A program made the position numbers and the translations under genes. A model generated the notes under the pieces. The model did not search any database and had not been told where the DNA came from. It saw nothing but the letters and a program-made list of their open reading frames with translations. From Gammaproteobacteria bacterium (GTDB lineage: Bacteria; Pseudomonadota; Gammaproteobacteria; GRL18), in NCBI GenBank assembly GCA_024511395.1, contig JANELJ010000017.1, positions 1 to 13,705 of the forward strand: 13,705 nt of DNA, in the 5' to 3' direction. Within the stretch, counting starts at the first letter, position 1. Each line of letters starts with the position of its first letter. This document shows, one piece after another, positions 1-7,099 of the stretch.

Positions 1-19
1 TGGCTTCATTTTGGTCTGG

Positions 20-66
20 AAATTTGCAAGGTAATAAGGCTTATTTTACCAAAAACCTGCAAATTT
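20..66. repeat. Imperfect two-tier palindrome
   Basis: The outer arms AAATTTGCA (20-28) and TGCAAATTT (58-66) are perfect inverted copies. Inside them GGTAATAAG faces CTTATTTTACC, so almost the whole 47 bp can fold. It lies directly upstream of the transposase fragment and interrupts where the rest of that gene should be. It could be a MITE relic or an IS end; the family is not recognised. Confidence 0.45.
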
Positions 67-109
67 AACACCCATAATTCGCCAACATTTCTTTATAAAT
101 CAATGTGCT

Positions 110-310
110 ATGATTTATTCAGGTCGGACTATTTATACCACCAATGCCATTGAGTCAGTAAACAGTGTTATTCGTAAGGCTATTAAGAACCGGCGACTGT
201 TTCCTAACGATGATTCTGCTATGAAAGTAATTTATCTGGCTATCCAGTCGGCTTCCAGAAAATGGACAATGCCCATCAGAAATTGGAAAGTTGCTATAAA
301 TCGAGTTTGA
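110..310 (+). pseudogene. IS256-family (Mutator-type) transposase, C-terminal fragment
   Basis: Only about the last 60 residues of a DDE transposase of roughly 400 residues remain. The typical IS256 C-terminal signature is clear: IYTTNAIESVNSVIRKA, then a KNRRLFPNDDSA-type stretch and the closing KWTMPIRNWKVAINR. The frame is open back to position 38, but recognisable homology begins only near 125, and a palindrome at 20-66 occupies the upstream position. At the 3' end the frame stops at TGA 308-310. The neighbouring frame, entered at 306, continues with FEEQLAPYI to a TAA at 333-335, which looks like the original C-terminus after a small frameshifting deletion. The catalytic residues lie in the missing part, so the fragment cannot be active. 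Confidence 0.85.
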
Positions 311-354
311 GGAGCAGTTGGCTCCTTATATTTAAATAAGAGCGGATACACAAT

Positions 355-564
355 TTAATTTACACTGTCATTATTGAGGTGTCCAGTTCTATTAGACCAC
401 AACAAACCAAGGCTTAGTCGAGATGGATATGGTTTATCATTTGGATAATTTTTAATAACTTCCCCATTAAAGACAACACTTTCAATATCCTGCTCACTTA
501 TATCTCTTTCAAACATTCTCTCAATTGCATGAATTCTATAAATAAATTTCAACTTATCTTCCAT
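355..564 (-). pseudogene. DUF4258 domain protein, truncated at the C-terminus
   Basis: This is a 69-residue frame using ATG at 564; the alternative TTG at 567 only adds one residue. The N-terminal half has the DUF4258 pattern: an H-A-x-x-R-M-x-E-R-D-I-S helix (IHAIERMFERDIS), then a VVFNGEVIKNYPNDKPYPSRL strand region split here as VVFNGEVIKNYP and NDKPYPSRL. The usual last strands, ending in a conserved H-V-V motif, are missing. After SLG the sequence becomes unrelated and matches what looks like an IS end at about 378-402. The gene follows the Uma2-type gene by 14 bp, so both were probably in one transcript. DUF4258 proteins are small and often compared with RelE/mRNA-interferase-like toxins, but their function is not settled. 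No clear Shine-Dalgarno sequence is visible. Confidence 0.6.
378..402. mobile_element. Probable insertion-sequence end (relic)
   Basis: The stretch reading GGTGTCCAGTTCTATTAGACC and onward resembles terminal sequences of IS3-type elements, recalled by eye and not searched. It sits exactly where DUF4258 similarity ends, which fits an old insertion followed by loss of the element. No partner end or transposase lies next to it in the window. Confidence 0.3.
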
Positions 565-578
565 CAAAAGTAGTTTTT

Positions 579-1124
579 TTATTTACGAAAACGCTTAAAA
601 ACCCTTTCAAAATCAATACTGACCTTACAGAGCGTTTCTTCAAAGTCATAAGTTTCTCTGGAAAAATCACCCTGTTTGTCATATTTACCCTCTTTAAGTT
701 TATAGACCTTGGCGTATAAATCATCGGGGTAGACAATGACATAGTAAGTTACTTTTTCCGCTTCATACTTCTGAAACTTATAACCTTCATCATTTTTTGC
801 TGTGCTTTTAGAAACCACCTCTACAATAATCTCAGGCGCTTTGGTAATATAAGCCTCATTGGGTTCATCACAGATAAGCACAACATCAGGGCATAAAATA
901 GTATCATCAGAGATTTTATAATCTTCCTCCACCACCACCAGACACCTTTCACAATTATCCAGTTGCTCATCTAACTGTGATATAAACTTTCCAGCTATTG
1001 CCTGATGATTAATCGTTGTTGCAGGACTCATAGCAACAGGAAAACCATCAAAAAGCTCCCATTCCCCTTCCCAAAGCTTATAGTCTTCATAAGTATAATG
1101 CTTGATGAAATTGACAGTATTCAT
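579..1124 (-). CDS. Uma2 family (DUF820) PD-(D/E)XK endonuclease-like protein
   Basis: The 181-residue product has the usual length and motif order of the Uma2/DUF820 family, a restriction-endonuclease-like fold. It has an E-x-x-x-G-x-P-x-x-M-S-P-A motif (about residues 23-35), the PD motif in CPDVVL (79-80), the E-x-V-S-x-S-T motif (EVVSKST, 102-108), then D112, K117 and Y120. All expected catalytic acidic and lysine positions look intact. These genes are abundant in cyanobacteria and in some gammaproteobacteria, are often multicopy, and their biological role is mostly unknown; some are linked to mobile elements. ATG at 1124 is the start, with a weak GGAAG about 10 nt upstream. The DUF4258 fragment follows after 14 bp. 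It has no obvious link to polysaccharide synthesis. Confidence 0.85.
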   Translation of the reverse strand: MNTVNFIKHYTYEDYKLWEGEWELFDGFPVAMSPATTINHQAIAGKFISQLDEQLDNCERCLVVVEEDYKISDDTILCPDVVLICDEPNEAYITKAPEIIVEVVSKSTAKNDEGYKFQKYEAEKVTYYVIVYPDDLYAKVYKLKEGKYDKQGDFSRETYDFEETLCKVSIDFERVFKRFRK

Positions 1125-1173
1125 AAAATTAAGCTTCCGATAATAGTGCGTTAGTGATATAGCCGTTAAACAA

Positions 1174-1182
1174 ATTATAGCA
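1174..1182 (-). promoter_or_regulatory. Candidate extended -10 promoter for the Uma2-type gene
   Basis: The minus strand reads TGCTATAAT, a full extended -10 (TGnTATAAT), at the very end of fcl and about 50 bp before the Uma2 ATG. No good -35 is visible, which is tolerated by extended -10 promoters. It would let the Uma2-DUF4258 pair be transcribed separately from the polysaccharide genes. Confidence 0.35.
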
Positions 1183-2140
1183 GACCATAATGTTCAAGAT
1201 ACCACTGGTAGGCATTTTCCAGCCCCTCTTCAAGCCCAATACTGGCTTGCCAACCCATTTTGTTAATGCGGCTTACATCCAGTAATTTTCTTGGGGTACC
1301 TTCAGGCTTATCCGCATTAAAGACCAGTTCACCCTTAAAACCCACCACTTTTTTTACTGTTTGCGCCAGTTCCGCAATGGTGACATCCTCTCCTGTGCCC
1401 ACATTTATATGGGACAACATAGGCTGGGTATTAGCTTGGTAAGTGGCTTTGTCCAGCTGCATAACAAAAACACTGGCCGCTGCCATATCATCCACATGCA
1501 GAAACTCACGCATCACTTTGCCCGTTCCCCAGACTTCAACAGAGGGCAGGTTATCCTGTTTGGCTTCATGAAAACGATTGATCATAGCTGGTACCACATG
1601 GCTGTTCAGGCCATGGTAGTTATCTCCCGGCCCGTATAAATTAGTGGGCATCACTGAACGGTAGTCGGTTCCGTACTGACGATTATAGGATTCACACAGC
1701 TTAATTCCGGCAATTTTTGCCACAGCATAAGGCTCGTTGGTCGGCTCCAGTACTCCGGTAAGCAGTTCTGACTCCGCCATAGGCTGTTTAGCAAATTTCG
1801 GATAAATACAGGAACTGCCCAGAAACAGTAAATTATTTACCCCGGAGGCCCAGGCCTCATGAATTACATTAGCCTCAATCATCATATTCTGATAAATAAA
1901 CTCGGCCGGATACTCATTATTAGCATAAATCCCACCCACTTTTGCCGCTGCCAGCACCACAAAATCCGGTTTCTGAGCCTGCATAAACGCCCGCACAGCC
2001 ACCTGATCACACAAATCCAGCTCAGCATGAGTACGAGAAATAATCTTCTCTACACCCAGCTGTTCCAACTGCCGAATAATGGCCGCCCCCACCATACCCC
2101 GGTGCCCAGCCACATAAACTTTAGATAAGCTATTTAACAA
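1175..2140 (-). CDS. fcl: GDP-L-fucose synthase (GDP-4-keto-6-deoxy-mannose 3,5-epimerase-4-reductase)
   Basis: Catalyses the last steps of GDP-L-fucose synthesis: 3,5-epimerisation and NADPH-dependent 4-reduction of the Gmd product, in the cytoplasm. It is an extended SDR: the Rossmann motif GHRGMVG is near the N-terminus, GSSCIYP supplies the catalytic serine, and YAVAK supplies the Tyr-Lys pair (S116, Y145, K149 when numbered from the longest frame). Two starts are possible. GTG at 2161 gives 328 residues but lies inside a 7-bp tandem repeat with no ribosome site. TTG at 2140 is preceded by AAGGA four bases away and gives 321 residues, the length I recall for E. coli Fcl, with the Rossmann motif at nearly the same distance from the start. 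I prefer TTG 2140. A remnant of a second gmd lies just upstream, matching the common gmd-fcl order. Confidence 0.96.
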   Translation of the reverse strand: MLNSLSKVYVAGHRGMVGAAIIRQLEQLGVEKIISRTHAELDLCDQVAVRAFMQAQKPDFVVLAAAKVGGIYANNEYPAEFIYQNMMIEANVIHEAWASGVNNLLFLGSSCIYPKFAKQPMAESELLTGVLEPTNEPYAVAKIAGIKLCESYNRQYGTDYRSVMPTNLYGPGDNYHGLNSHVVPAMINRFHEAKQDNLPSVEVWGTGKVMREFLHVDDMAAASVFVMQLDKATYQANTQPMLSHINVGTGEDVTIAELAQTVKKVVGFKGELVFNADKPEGTPRKLLDVSRINKMGWQASIGLEEGLENAYQWYLEHYGLL

Positions 2141-2147
2141 AATTTCC

Positions 2148-2182
2148 TTAACCCTTAACACTTAACACTTAACACTTAACAC
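2148..2182. repeat. 7-bp tandem repeat at the fcl start
   Basis: Five consecutive 7-mers: one variant TTAACCC (2148-2154) followed by four perfect TTAACAC units (2155-2182), then a partial unit. On the coding strand of fcl this is repeated AAGTGTT running into the AAGGA ribosome-binding sequence. The unit length is not a multiple of three, so copy-number change would shift any frame that begins inside or upstream of it. Confidence 0.9.
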
Positions 2183-2188
2183 TTACAA

Positions 2189-2245
2189 TTATTCATTATA
2201 ATCAAACGTCTTAAACCCTTCCGTTTTACACAGTTCAGTATGCTC
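2189..2245 (-). pseudogene. 3' remnant of a second gmd (GDP-mannose 4,6-dehydratase)
   Basis: Read on the minus strand from 2245, the sequence encodes [18 protein letters not shown] followed by TAA (2191-2189). The intact Gmd in this window ends [18 protein letters not shown], so this is the same C-terminus from a diverged copy. Over the last 34 bases 29 are identical by my count. A TGA sits in frame immediately upstream of 2245 and nothing Gmd-like follows before the wbpM-like gene ends at 2285. It lies 28 bp from the longest fcl frame, the normal place for gmd in a gmd-fcl pair. Confidence 0.8.
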
Positions 2246-2284
2246 TCACTGACCAGGAACTCAATAATTAAAATTGTGCTTTAA

Positions 2285-4198
2285 TTAAATTATTTTCTTT
2301 TTTTTTAATTCACACCACAGTAAATCTACAGGTTGCTCTTTATCCGGGACATAACCTGTTTCGCTGTCAAGAAGAATTTCCCGCATCCAGGCAATATTAA
2401 AATCATTGCAAGCTTCATCCAGAAGCTTCATTTTTTTATCGATAACATCAAAGGACAGCATTTTTTCCTCTGCCCGTATAATTCTGGGATGTTGCGTACT
2501 GGTAACATTATCACCTATGAGTAGTTCTTCATAGAGCTTTTCGCCAGGACGCAAACCAGTATAACTCAACTCAATATCCCCGTTAGGATTATTCTCGTCT
2601 TTTACTTCGTAACCGGAGAGTCTAATCATTTTTCTGGCCAGATCCGCAATTTTTACTGGCTCCCCCATATCTAGCACAAATACATCCCCACCCTGCCCCA
2701 AAGCGCCCGCCTGTATCACCAGTTGAGTGGCTTCAGGAATGGTCATAAAGTAACGAACAATATCCGGATGTGTGACCGTTACCGGGCCACCCTGTTTTAT
2801 TTGCTTTGTAAATAAAGGAACCACTGAACCGGATGAGCCCAGTACATTGCCAAAACGAACCATACTAAAATGTGTACCTTTATTAATATGCCTATCTGAC
2901 AATGCCTGTAACACCATTTCAGCAAAACGCTTGGTTGTACCCATAATATTAGTGGGACGAACGGCTTTATCGGTTGAGATAAGTACAAAGGTTTCTACGT
3001 CGCTATCAAAAGCCGCTACTGCTGCTCGATATGTTCCAAAAATATTATTGCGAATGCCTTCCACAATATTTTCTTCTACAATAGGTACATGCTTATAGGC
3101 CGCTGCATGATAAATCGTTTGTATTCCATAAACCGTAAAAATACTCTTTAATCTTTTTTGATCCTGAACTGAACCTAATAATGCCGTCAGTTGAATACTT
3201 TCAGATATCGTTTTCTTTAATTCCTGCTCAATGGAATACAGGGCATATTCTGACAGTTCAAATAACACCAGATGTTTTGGTTGATGTTTTATAATCTGGC
3301 GACAGAGCTCAGAACCAATGGAGCCGCCAGCCCCAGATACAAAAACCACTTTATTTTTTATACACTTGTCAAAAAGTTGATTATCCGGTGCCACAGAATC
3401 CCTGCCTAGCAGCTCCTGTATATCCACCTCCCGTAATTCAGCAATTTTTGCCTTACCACTGACAATATCAGCCAGCACCGGTATAGTTTTTACATGAACA
3501 GGCAATGACTCCAGCTCAGAAATAATTTTTCTCTTTTGATAAGTTGGCACTGAAGGCATAGCCAGCAATACTTGTTTGATACCCTCTTTGTTAATTAAAT
3601 CTTCCAAATGATGGGGACGATATACTCTTAATCCATTAATGACCTGGCCCTTTAACTTGCGGGCATCATCAATAAACAAAACCGGCTCATATTCACTGCC
3701 CTGGCGTAAAGCAGTTAATAATTGCCTGCCTGCATCACCGGCACCATAAATAGCCACCTTTTCTTTATTTTTTTTTAGTAAAGACTGGTAGTAAAACCAT
3801 ACTGCAAATCTTGAACCACCAACAAAAAATAAAGCAATGCCCCAATAGATAAAAGGTACTGAACGGGGTATCCCTTCTGCCCGGGTCAAAAACACCAAAG
3901 CACCCACAATTAAAGCCGAAATTGAAATGCCTTTTACAACTGCAATAATTGCCTCGGTGCCCATAAAACGGATCACCGCTCGGTATAAACCGAGACGTAA
4001 AAAAACCATCACACTGAACAATGTCGTCAGCAGATAAACCAGGTAGTCACGAAAATCCGTAGTATAAGGTAAATCTCCCCAGCGTAGCGTAATGGCCAGC
4101 CACAATGCCAGAGGTAACCAGGTTAAGTCGGCCAAAATCATTAAAAGTTGTTTAAAATTACGTACAAATTGATTTTTTACCACAAGAAAGTTTATCAC
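2285..4198 (-). CDS. WbpM/PglF/CapD-type membrane UDP-GlcNAc 4,6-dehydratase
   Basis: A 637-residue protein with the full architecture of the WbpM group. About four membrane helices fill the first 135 residues. A first, degenerate Rossmann domain has GAGDAGR at 152-158, and the catalytic SDR domain has GAGGSIG at 289-295. HAAAYKHVP (364-372) and STDKAVRPTNIMGTTKR (408-424) are hallmark motifs; in this subfamily the usual SDR tyrosine is replaced by methionine, as seen here in MGTTK. The enzyme converts UDP-GlcNAc to the 4-keto-6-deoxy sugar at the inner membrane, the precursor of QuiNAc or FucNAc. The start is GTG at 4198 with a poor ribosome site. It follows the wbpL-like gene by 36 bp, reproducing the wbpV-wbpL-wbpM order of some Pseudomonas O-antigen loci. 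The C-terminus ends in a lysine-rich tail. Confidence 0.93.
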   Translation of the reverse strand: MINFLVVKNQFVRNFKQLLMILADLTWLPLALWLAITLRWGDLPYTTDFRDYLVYLLTTLFSVMVFLRLGLYRAVIRFMGTEAIIAVVKGISISALIVGALVFLTRAEGIPRSVPFIYWGIALFFVGGSRFAVWFYYQSLLKKNKEKVAIYGAGDAGRQLLTALRQGSEYEPVLFIDDARKLKGQVINGLRVYRPHHLEDLINKEGIKQVLLAMPSVPTYQKRKIISELESLPVHVKTIPVLADIVSGKAKIAELREVDIQELLGRDSVAPDNQLFDKCIKNKVVFVSGAGGSIGSELCRQIIKHQPKHLVLFELSEYALYSIEQELKKTISESIQLTALLGSVQDQKRLKSIFTVYGIQTIYHAAAYKHVPIVEENIVEGIRNNIFGTYRAAVAAFDSDVETFVLISTDKAVRPTNIMGTTKRFAEMVLQALSDRHINKGTHFSMVRFGNVLGSSGSVVPLFTKQIKQGGPVTVTHPDIVRYFMTIPEATQLVIQAGALGQGGDVFVLDMGEPVKIADLARKMIRLSGYEVKDENNPNGDIELSYTGLRPGEKLYEELLIGDNVTSTQHPRIIRAEEKMLSFDVIDKKMKLLDEACNDFNIAWMREILLDSETGYVPDKEQPVDLLWCELKKKKII

Positions 4199-4234
4199 GC
4201 CTGAAATTGAATTTATATGACCATAAAATGCAGC

Positions 4235-5233
4235 TTATTCAGACAAACCAGCATGATTTTTCATCGCCACCATGATCAAAGGCGTATAAGCCAGGACAAT
4301 ATAAACCATTAACCACTGACTATAAAAGTTCACTAGCCCAGCTAGGGGCAACAACCAGAAAACGTTGATCAGCAACACCCCCATAGTAACCCGTTTATGA
4401 CCATATTGTCGGGATAAATACTGATAGGCATGGCTATGGTGTGCCTGATAAACTTTTTCACCCCGTAACAGTCGCACCAATAGAGTATAGGTGGCATCAG
4501 TTATAAACACCGCCAGTAGGATTAACCAGATGGAAAAAGACAGACTGCCATTATTGGCCGTAACTAATGACAGGCTGGCAAGTAATATACCAAGAAATGC
4601 ACTGCCCACATCACCCATAAAAATTTTAGCCGGTGGCCAGTTCCACAATAAAAACCCCAGCAGGGCAGCAACCAGAACCAGCATAATGAGCAGGATACCA
4701 TCAATATGCTCATTAAAAATAATCAATACAGCTGCACTGACCAGCACGGTTATAGCTTCCGTAGTGGCAATGCCATCTATACCATCCATAAAGTTATAAA
4801 GATTGAGTAACCAGACCAGATAAAACAGGCTCCCCCCCCATGCCAAAAAGGTGAACACTGCAATATCACCTAAACCAAGAGGAATTACACCCAGCCAGTA
4901 ACAGCTCCAGGTGGCAGCGGCAAAATGAACCACCAGACGATAACGCGCGGGAATATGCTTATGATCATCTATAAAACCAATAACGGCTATACTGGACAGC
5001 CCCAACAAGCCCATAAAAACAGAGCTCTGTAATTGCCCAGAAAAATACAATACGAGCAACGCTGTGTAAAAAGCAATAACTATCGCCAGCCCACCACCGC
5101 GTGGCGTGGGGACCGAATGAGAGCTACGCTCATTCGGGGTATCAATAATATTTTTATGCAGGGCAAATAATCTGACCAGATAGGTCAGGCCATACGATAA
5201 AACCAAAGCAAAAAAGATAATAATACTATTCAA
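4235..5233 (-). CDS. WbpL/WecA-type undecaprenyl-phosphate HexNAc-1-phosphate transferase
   Basis: A 332-residue, roughly ten-helix membrane protein of the MraY/WecA superfamily. Diagnostic motifs are all present: the N-terminal RSSHSVPTPRGGG segment (37-48), FIDD (87-90) for metal binding, NFMDGIDG (147-154), KIFMGDVGS (203-211) and the cytoplasmic HHSHAYQ (265-271) of the loop linked to sugar specificity. The family transfers a HexNAc-1-phosphate from UDP to undecaprenyl phosphate, which starts each repeat unit. By context with the WbpV- and WbpM-like enzymes the sugar is probably QuiNAc or FucNAc, as for WbpL; this is inference. The start is a TTG at 5233 that overlaps the end of the upstream reductase by 8 bp, implying translational coupling, since there is no convincing ribosome-binding site of its own. 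Confidence 0.92.
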   Translation of the reverse strand: MNSIIIFFALVLSYGLTYLVRLFALHKNIIDTPNERSSHSVPTPRGGGLAIVIAFYTALLVLYFSGQLQSSVFMGLLGLSSIAVIGFIDDHKHIPARYRLVVHFAAATWSCYWLGVIPLGLGDIAVFTFLAWGGSLFYLVWLLNLYNFMDGIDGIATTEAITVLVSAAVLIIFNEHIDGILLIMLVLVAALLGFLLWNWPPAKIFMGDVGSAFLGILLASLSLVTANNGSLSFSIWLILLAVFITDATYTLLVRLLRGEKVYQAHHSHAYQYLSRQYGHKRVTMGVLLINVFWLLPLAGLVNFYSQWLMVYIVLAYTPLIMVAMKNHAGLSE

Positions 5234-6164
5234 CTGCTTTACTTATCCCGTTCTCTACCGAGATTTCTGGTTGCCACTGCAGAATTTGCTGATTTTTGGA
5301 AATATCTACCTGTAAGGAGCCGAATAACCTCTGATACTCCATACCACGATTCATGCTATAGGCTAATATACGAATTAAACTCTTCGGAAGATAAAACAGA
5401 CGACTCTTTTTCCCTAAGGCAAGGGATATTTGTTTAAACAATTGTGAAGTTGATAAATCCTGACCATCACTTACCAGAAATACTTCACCAGCTGCCAAAG
5501 GATGTAGCGTACAGGTTTTAATCAACGAACAAAGATTTTGAATGTTCACCAGACTACGTGCATTATCAATACCTGCCAGTGGCAGAGGAATCTCTTTATT
5601 AACCAAATTTATCAGACGACTGAAATTACCTTTTACACCCGGACCATAAACCAGCGGCGGTCGAATGATCACAACCTCAAGATCAGTTTCCCTGCCCAGG
5701 GACAATAACTGCTGTTCCGCTTCATACTTGGACATAGCATAAGGGTTCCCTGGATCAGGCAAATCATCCGCATAAAAGGGGGTAGTGTCAGTTTGTTCGC
5801 CATTGACTTTAATAGAACTCAGATATACAAAACGTTTTACTCCGGCTGTTACCGCTTGTCTTGCAAGATTCATTGTCCCTTCGGTATTGACCACTCGAAA
5901 CGCCGTCAGTGGATCCGCCTGTGTTTCCTTCATAACATGAACCCTGGCGGCCAGATGCACAACCACATCTACATTATCCAAAGCGGTTTGCCATTGCGTA
6001 CGGGCATTAATATCGCCCACCGTAAAGTGTCCAGCATCCTGTGCATGGGTGCCATCAGGAAAGTGACGATAAGTATGAATAACTTCATCGCCACTTTCAG
6101 TTAAATAGTGAGCAAGGTATCGACCAATAAAGCCATTGCTTCCGGTATTTAATATCTTTGGCAA
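5226..6164 (-). CDS. WbpV-like SDR: NAD-dependent epimerase/4-reductase
   Basis: A 312-residue extended SDR. The nucleotide-binding motif TGSNGFIG is at residues 7-14, the catalytic serines are in YLSSIKV (114-120), and the Tyr-Lys pair is in YAMSK (142-146). It resembles the WbpV/WbpK group of UDP-4-keto-6-deoxy-HexNAc reductases. Located between a methyltransferase and the wbpL-wbpM-like pair, it most likely reduces the WbpM product to UDP-QuiNAc or UDP-FucNAc; which epimer cannot be told by eye. The start is TTG at 6164, supported by AGGA four bases upstream, and the Rossmann strand starts at the usual distance. It overlaps the next gene by 8 bp and begins 40 bp after the methyltransferase gene, so the four genes look like one transcript. 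Confidence 0.9.
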   Translation of the reverse strand: MPKILNTGSNGFIGRYLAHYLTESGDEVIHTYRHFPDGTHAQDAGHFTVGDINARTQWQTALDNVDVVVHLAARVHVMKETQADPLTAFRVVNTEGTMNLARQAVTAGVKRFVYLSSIKVNGEQTDTTPFYADDLPDPGNPYAMSKYEAEQQLLSLGRETDLEVVIIRPPLVYGPGVKGNFSRLINLVNKEIPLPLAGIDNARSLVNIQNLCSLIKTCTLHPLAAGEVFLVSDGQDLSTSQLFKQISLALGKKSRLFYLPKSLIRILAYSMNRGMEYQRLFGSLQVDISKNQQILQWQPEISVENGISKAVE

Positions 6165-6204
6165 AAGTTCCTACTTTAACCTTTTGCAAAAACCAACCCG
6201 AATA

Positions 6205-7017
6205 TCAACCTTGTAATATTCGTTTTTTCATGGTGTCAGAATCCAGTTGGGTTTTACTGAGCTTATGTTGCTTAACAATCAAATACAATGCCTGCAGGGT
6301 ACTGAGAACACGACTGGAAAAAATCGTCTGCTGCAGTTTTGATATACGTTGATCCGTAAAAAGATGAAAACCACTGCCCAGGGGAAAATAAAAACAGTTA
6401 TTTTTTTCAGCCAGAAGACTCAATGTCCTGGGCTGATAAAAAGTAATATGCTGTCCTGTAGAATACCACCAGTCCTTGTCAGGTATCGTGTTATTAAATG
6501 TCTGGGTTGACACAATCATGGTTCTACAGGAATATTTAGCAAAATTTTCCTGTAGAAAAGTTAAAGGGTCTTCAATATGCTCAAACACTTCAAAGGCAAA
6601 TAAAAGACTTGCTGAAAAGTTATCATCGGGTTCAAAGCCACCTGCAAACAAATTCTGGCAATACTTATCATAGCTGTAACAATCATAACCTGTGTCTCTG
6701 AACATACGGATCAAAATACCATAGCCGCCGCCGACATCCTGTAAACGGGCTTGTTTTTCCACCAATACATTCAATAATGGTAATGAGCGTAGCAGGTGCT
6801 GCAAATTTCTACGTAAGATACCGGTATCTGTTGCCGCAATAGCCCCTGTATAGGCTTCATCCAACCAGTAAGTCTGTTCAGTCTGCAGGATGCCACTCTG
6901 TTCACTATAATAATATTGCACATCATATTTATTCAGCAATCTGGCTGAAAAAACGGCGTCCATCGGCTGACCGGTAATCGGACAATTTTTGATTTTGGTT
7001 TCCTGAATATGTTTCAT
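6205..7017 (-). CDS. Class I SAM-dependent methyltransferase
   Basis: A 270-residue protein. The SAM-binding motif I is DVGGGYG (94-100), followed by an acidic residue position near YSYDKYC and the motif AFEVFEHIEDP (141-151), typical of Methyltransf_23-type enzymes. An N-terminal segment of about 90 residues precedes the Rossmann core; it contains NCPITGQPM but not a full four-cysteine zinc site, so it is not clearly a TylM/NovU-type C-methyltransferase. By position, first gene before the wbpV-L-M-like set, it may methylate a sugar of the repeat unit, but substrate and O- versus C- versus N-methylation are unknown. Start ATG at 7017 has no strong ribosome site. It is divergent from wzx, and a shared promoter region separates the two translation starts. 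Confidence 0.85.
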   Translation of the reverse strand: MKHIQETKIKNCPITGQPMDAVFSARLLNKYDVQYYYSEQSGILQTEQTYWLDEAYTGAIAATDTGILRRNLQHLLRSLPLLNVLVEKQARLQDVGGGYGILIRMFRDTGYDCYSYDKYCQNLFAGGFEPDDNFSASLLFAFEVFEHIEDPLTFLQENFAKYSCRTMIVSTQTFNNTIPDKDWWYSTGQHITFYQPRTLSLLAEKNNCFYFPLGSGFHLFTDQRISKLQQTIFSSRVLSTLQALYLIVKQHKLSKTQLDSDTMKKRILQG

Positions 7018-7030
7018 TTGAACTATTTCA

Positions 7031-7060
7031 TTGCAAAGCCTGTACGAGACACATTATACT
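7031..7060 (+). promoter_or_regulatory. Sigma70-type promoter for wzx
   Basis: A -35 TTGCAA (7031-7036) and -10 TATACT (7055-7060) are separated by 18 bp; TTATAC with 17 bp is an equivalent reading. Transcription would start near 7067. This lies inside the longest open frame of the flippase, so the first 23 codons of that frame are probably untranslated. Confidence 0.5.
7053..7058 (-). promoter_or_regulatory. Candidate -10 of the divergent methyltransferase promoter
   Basis: The minus strand reads TATAAT, a perfect -10, about 36 bp before the methyltransferase ATG. The -35 position is weak (TGAGTT with a 17-bp spacer). It overlaps the -10 of the wzx promoter on the other strand, so the two would compete for polymerase. 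Confidence 0.4.
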
Positions 7061-7099
7061 TTTGCTTACCGACTTAACTCAGTTCTCTGTCAATTTTCT

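Noticed and set aside
310..326. AGGAGC-N5-GCTCCT hairpin after the IS256 fragment as a terminator
   Set aside because: The stem is short, is not followed by a T tract, and lies in what looks like the original frameshifted C-terminus of the transposase.
554..742. 62-residue minus-strand frame overlapping the Uma2-type gene
   Set aside because: It is fully inside or overlapping the 3' part of a well-supported gene in another frame and has no family resemblance.
2148..2182. CRISPR-like array
   Set aside because: The repeats are contiguous 7-mers with no spacers.
2772..3098. 108-residue plus-strand frame antisense to the wbpM-like gene
   Set aside because: A mirror of conserved coding sequence on the other strand; no ribosome site or recognisable motif.
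7031..7099. N-terminal 23 codons of the longest wzx frame as coding
   Set aside because: The stretch contains a good promoter, begins with TTG without a ribosome site, and the flippase N-terminus proper begins after GTG 7100.
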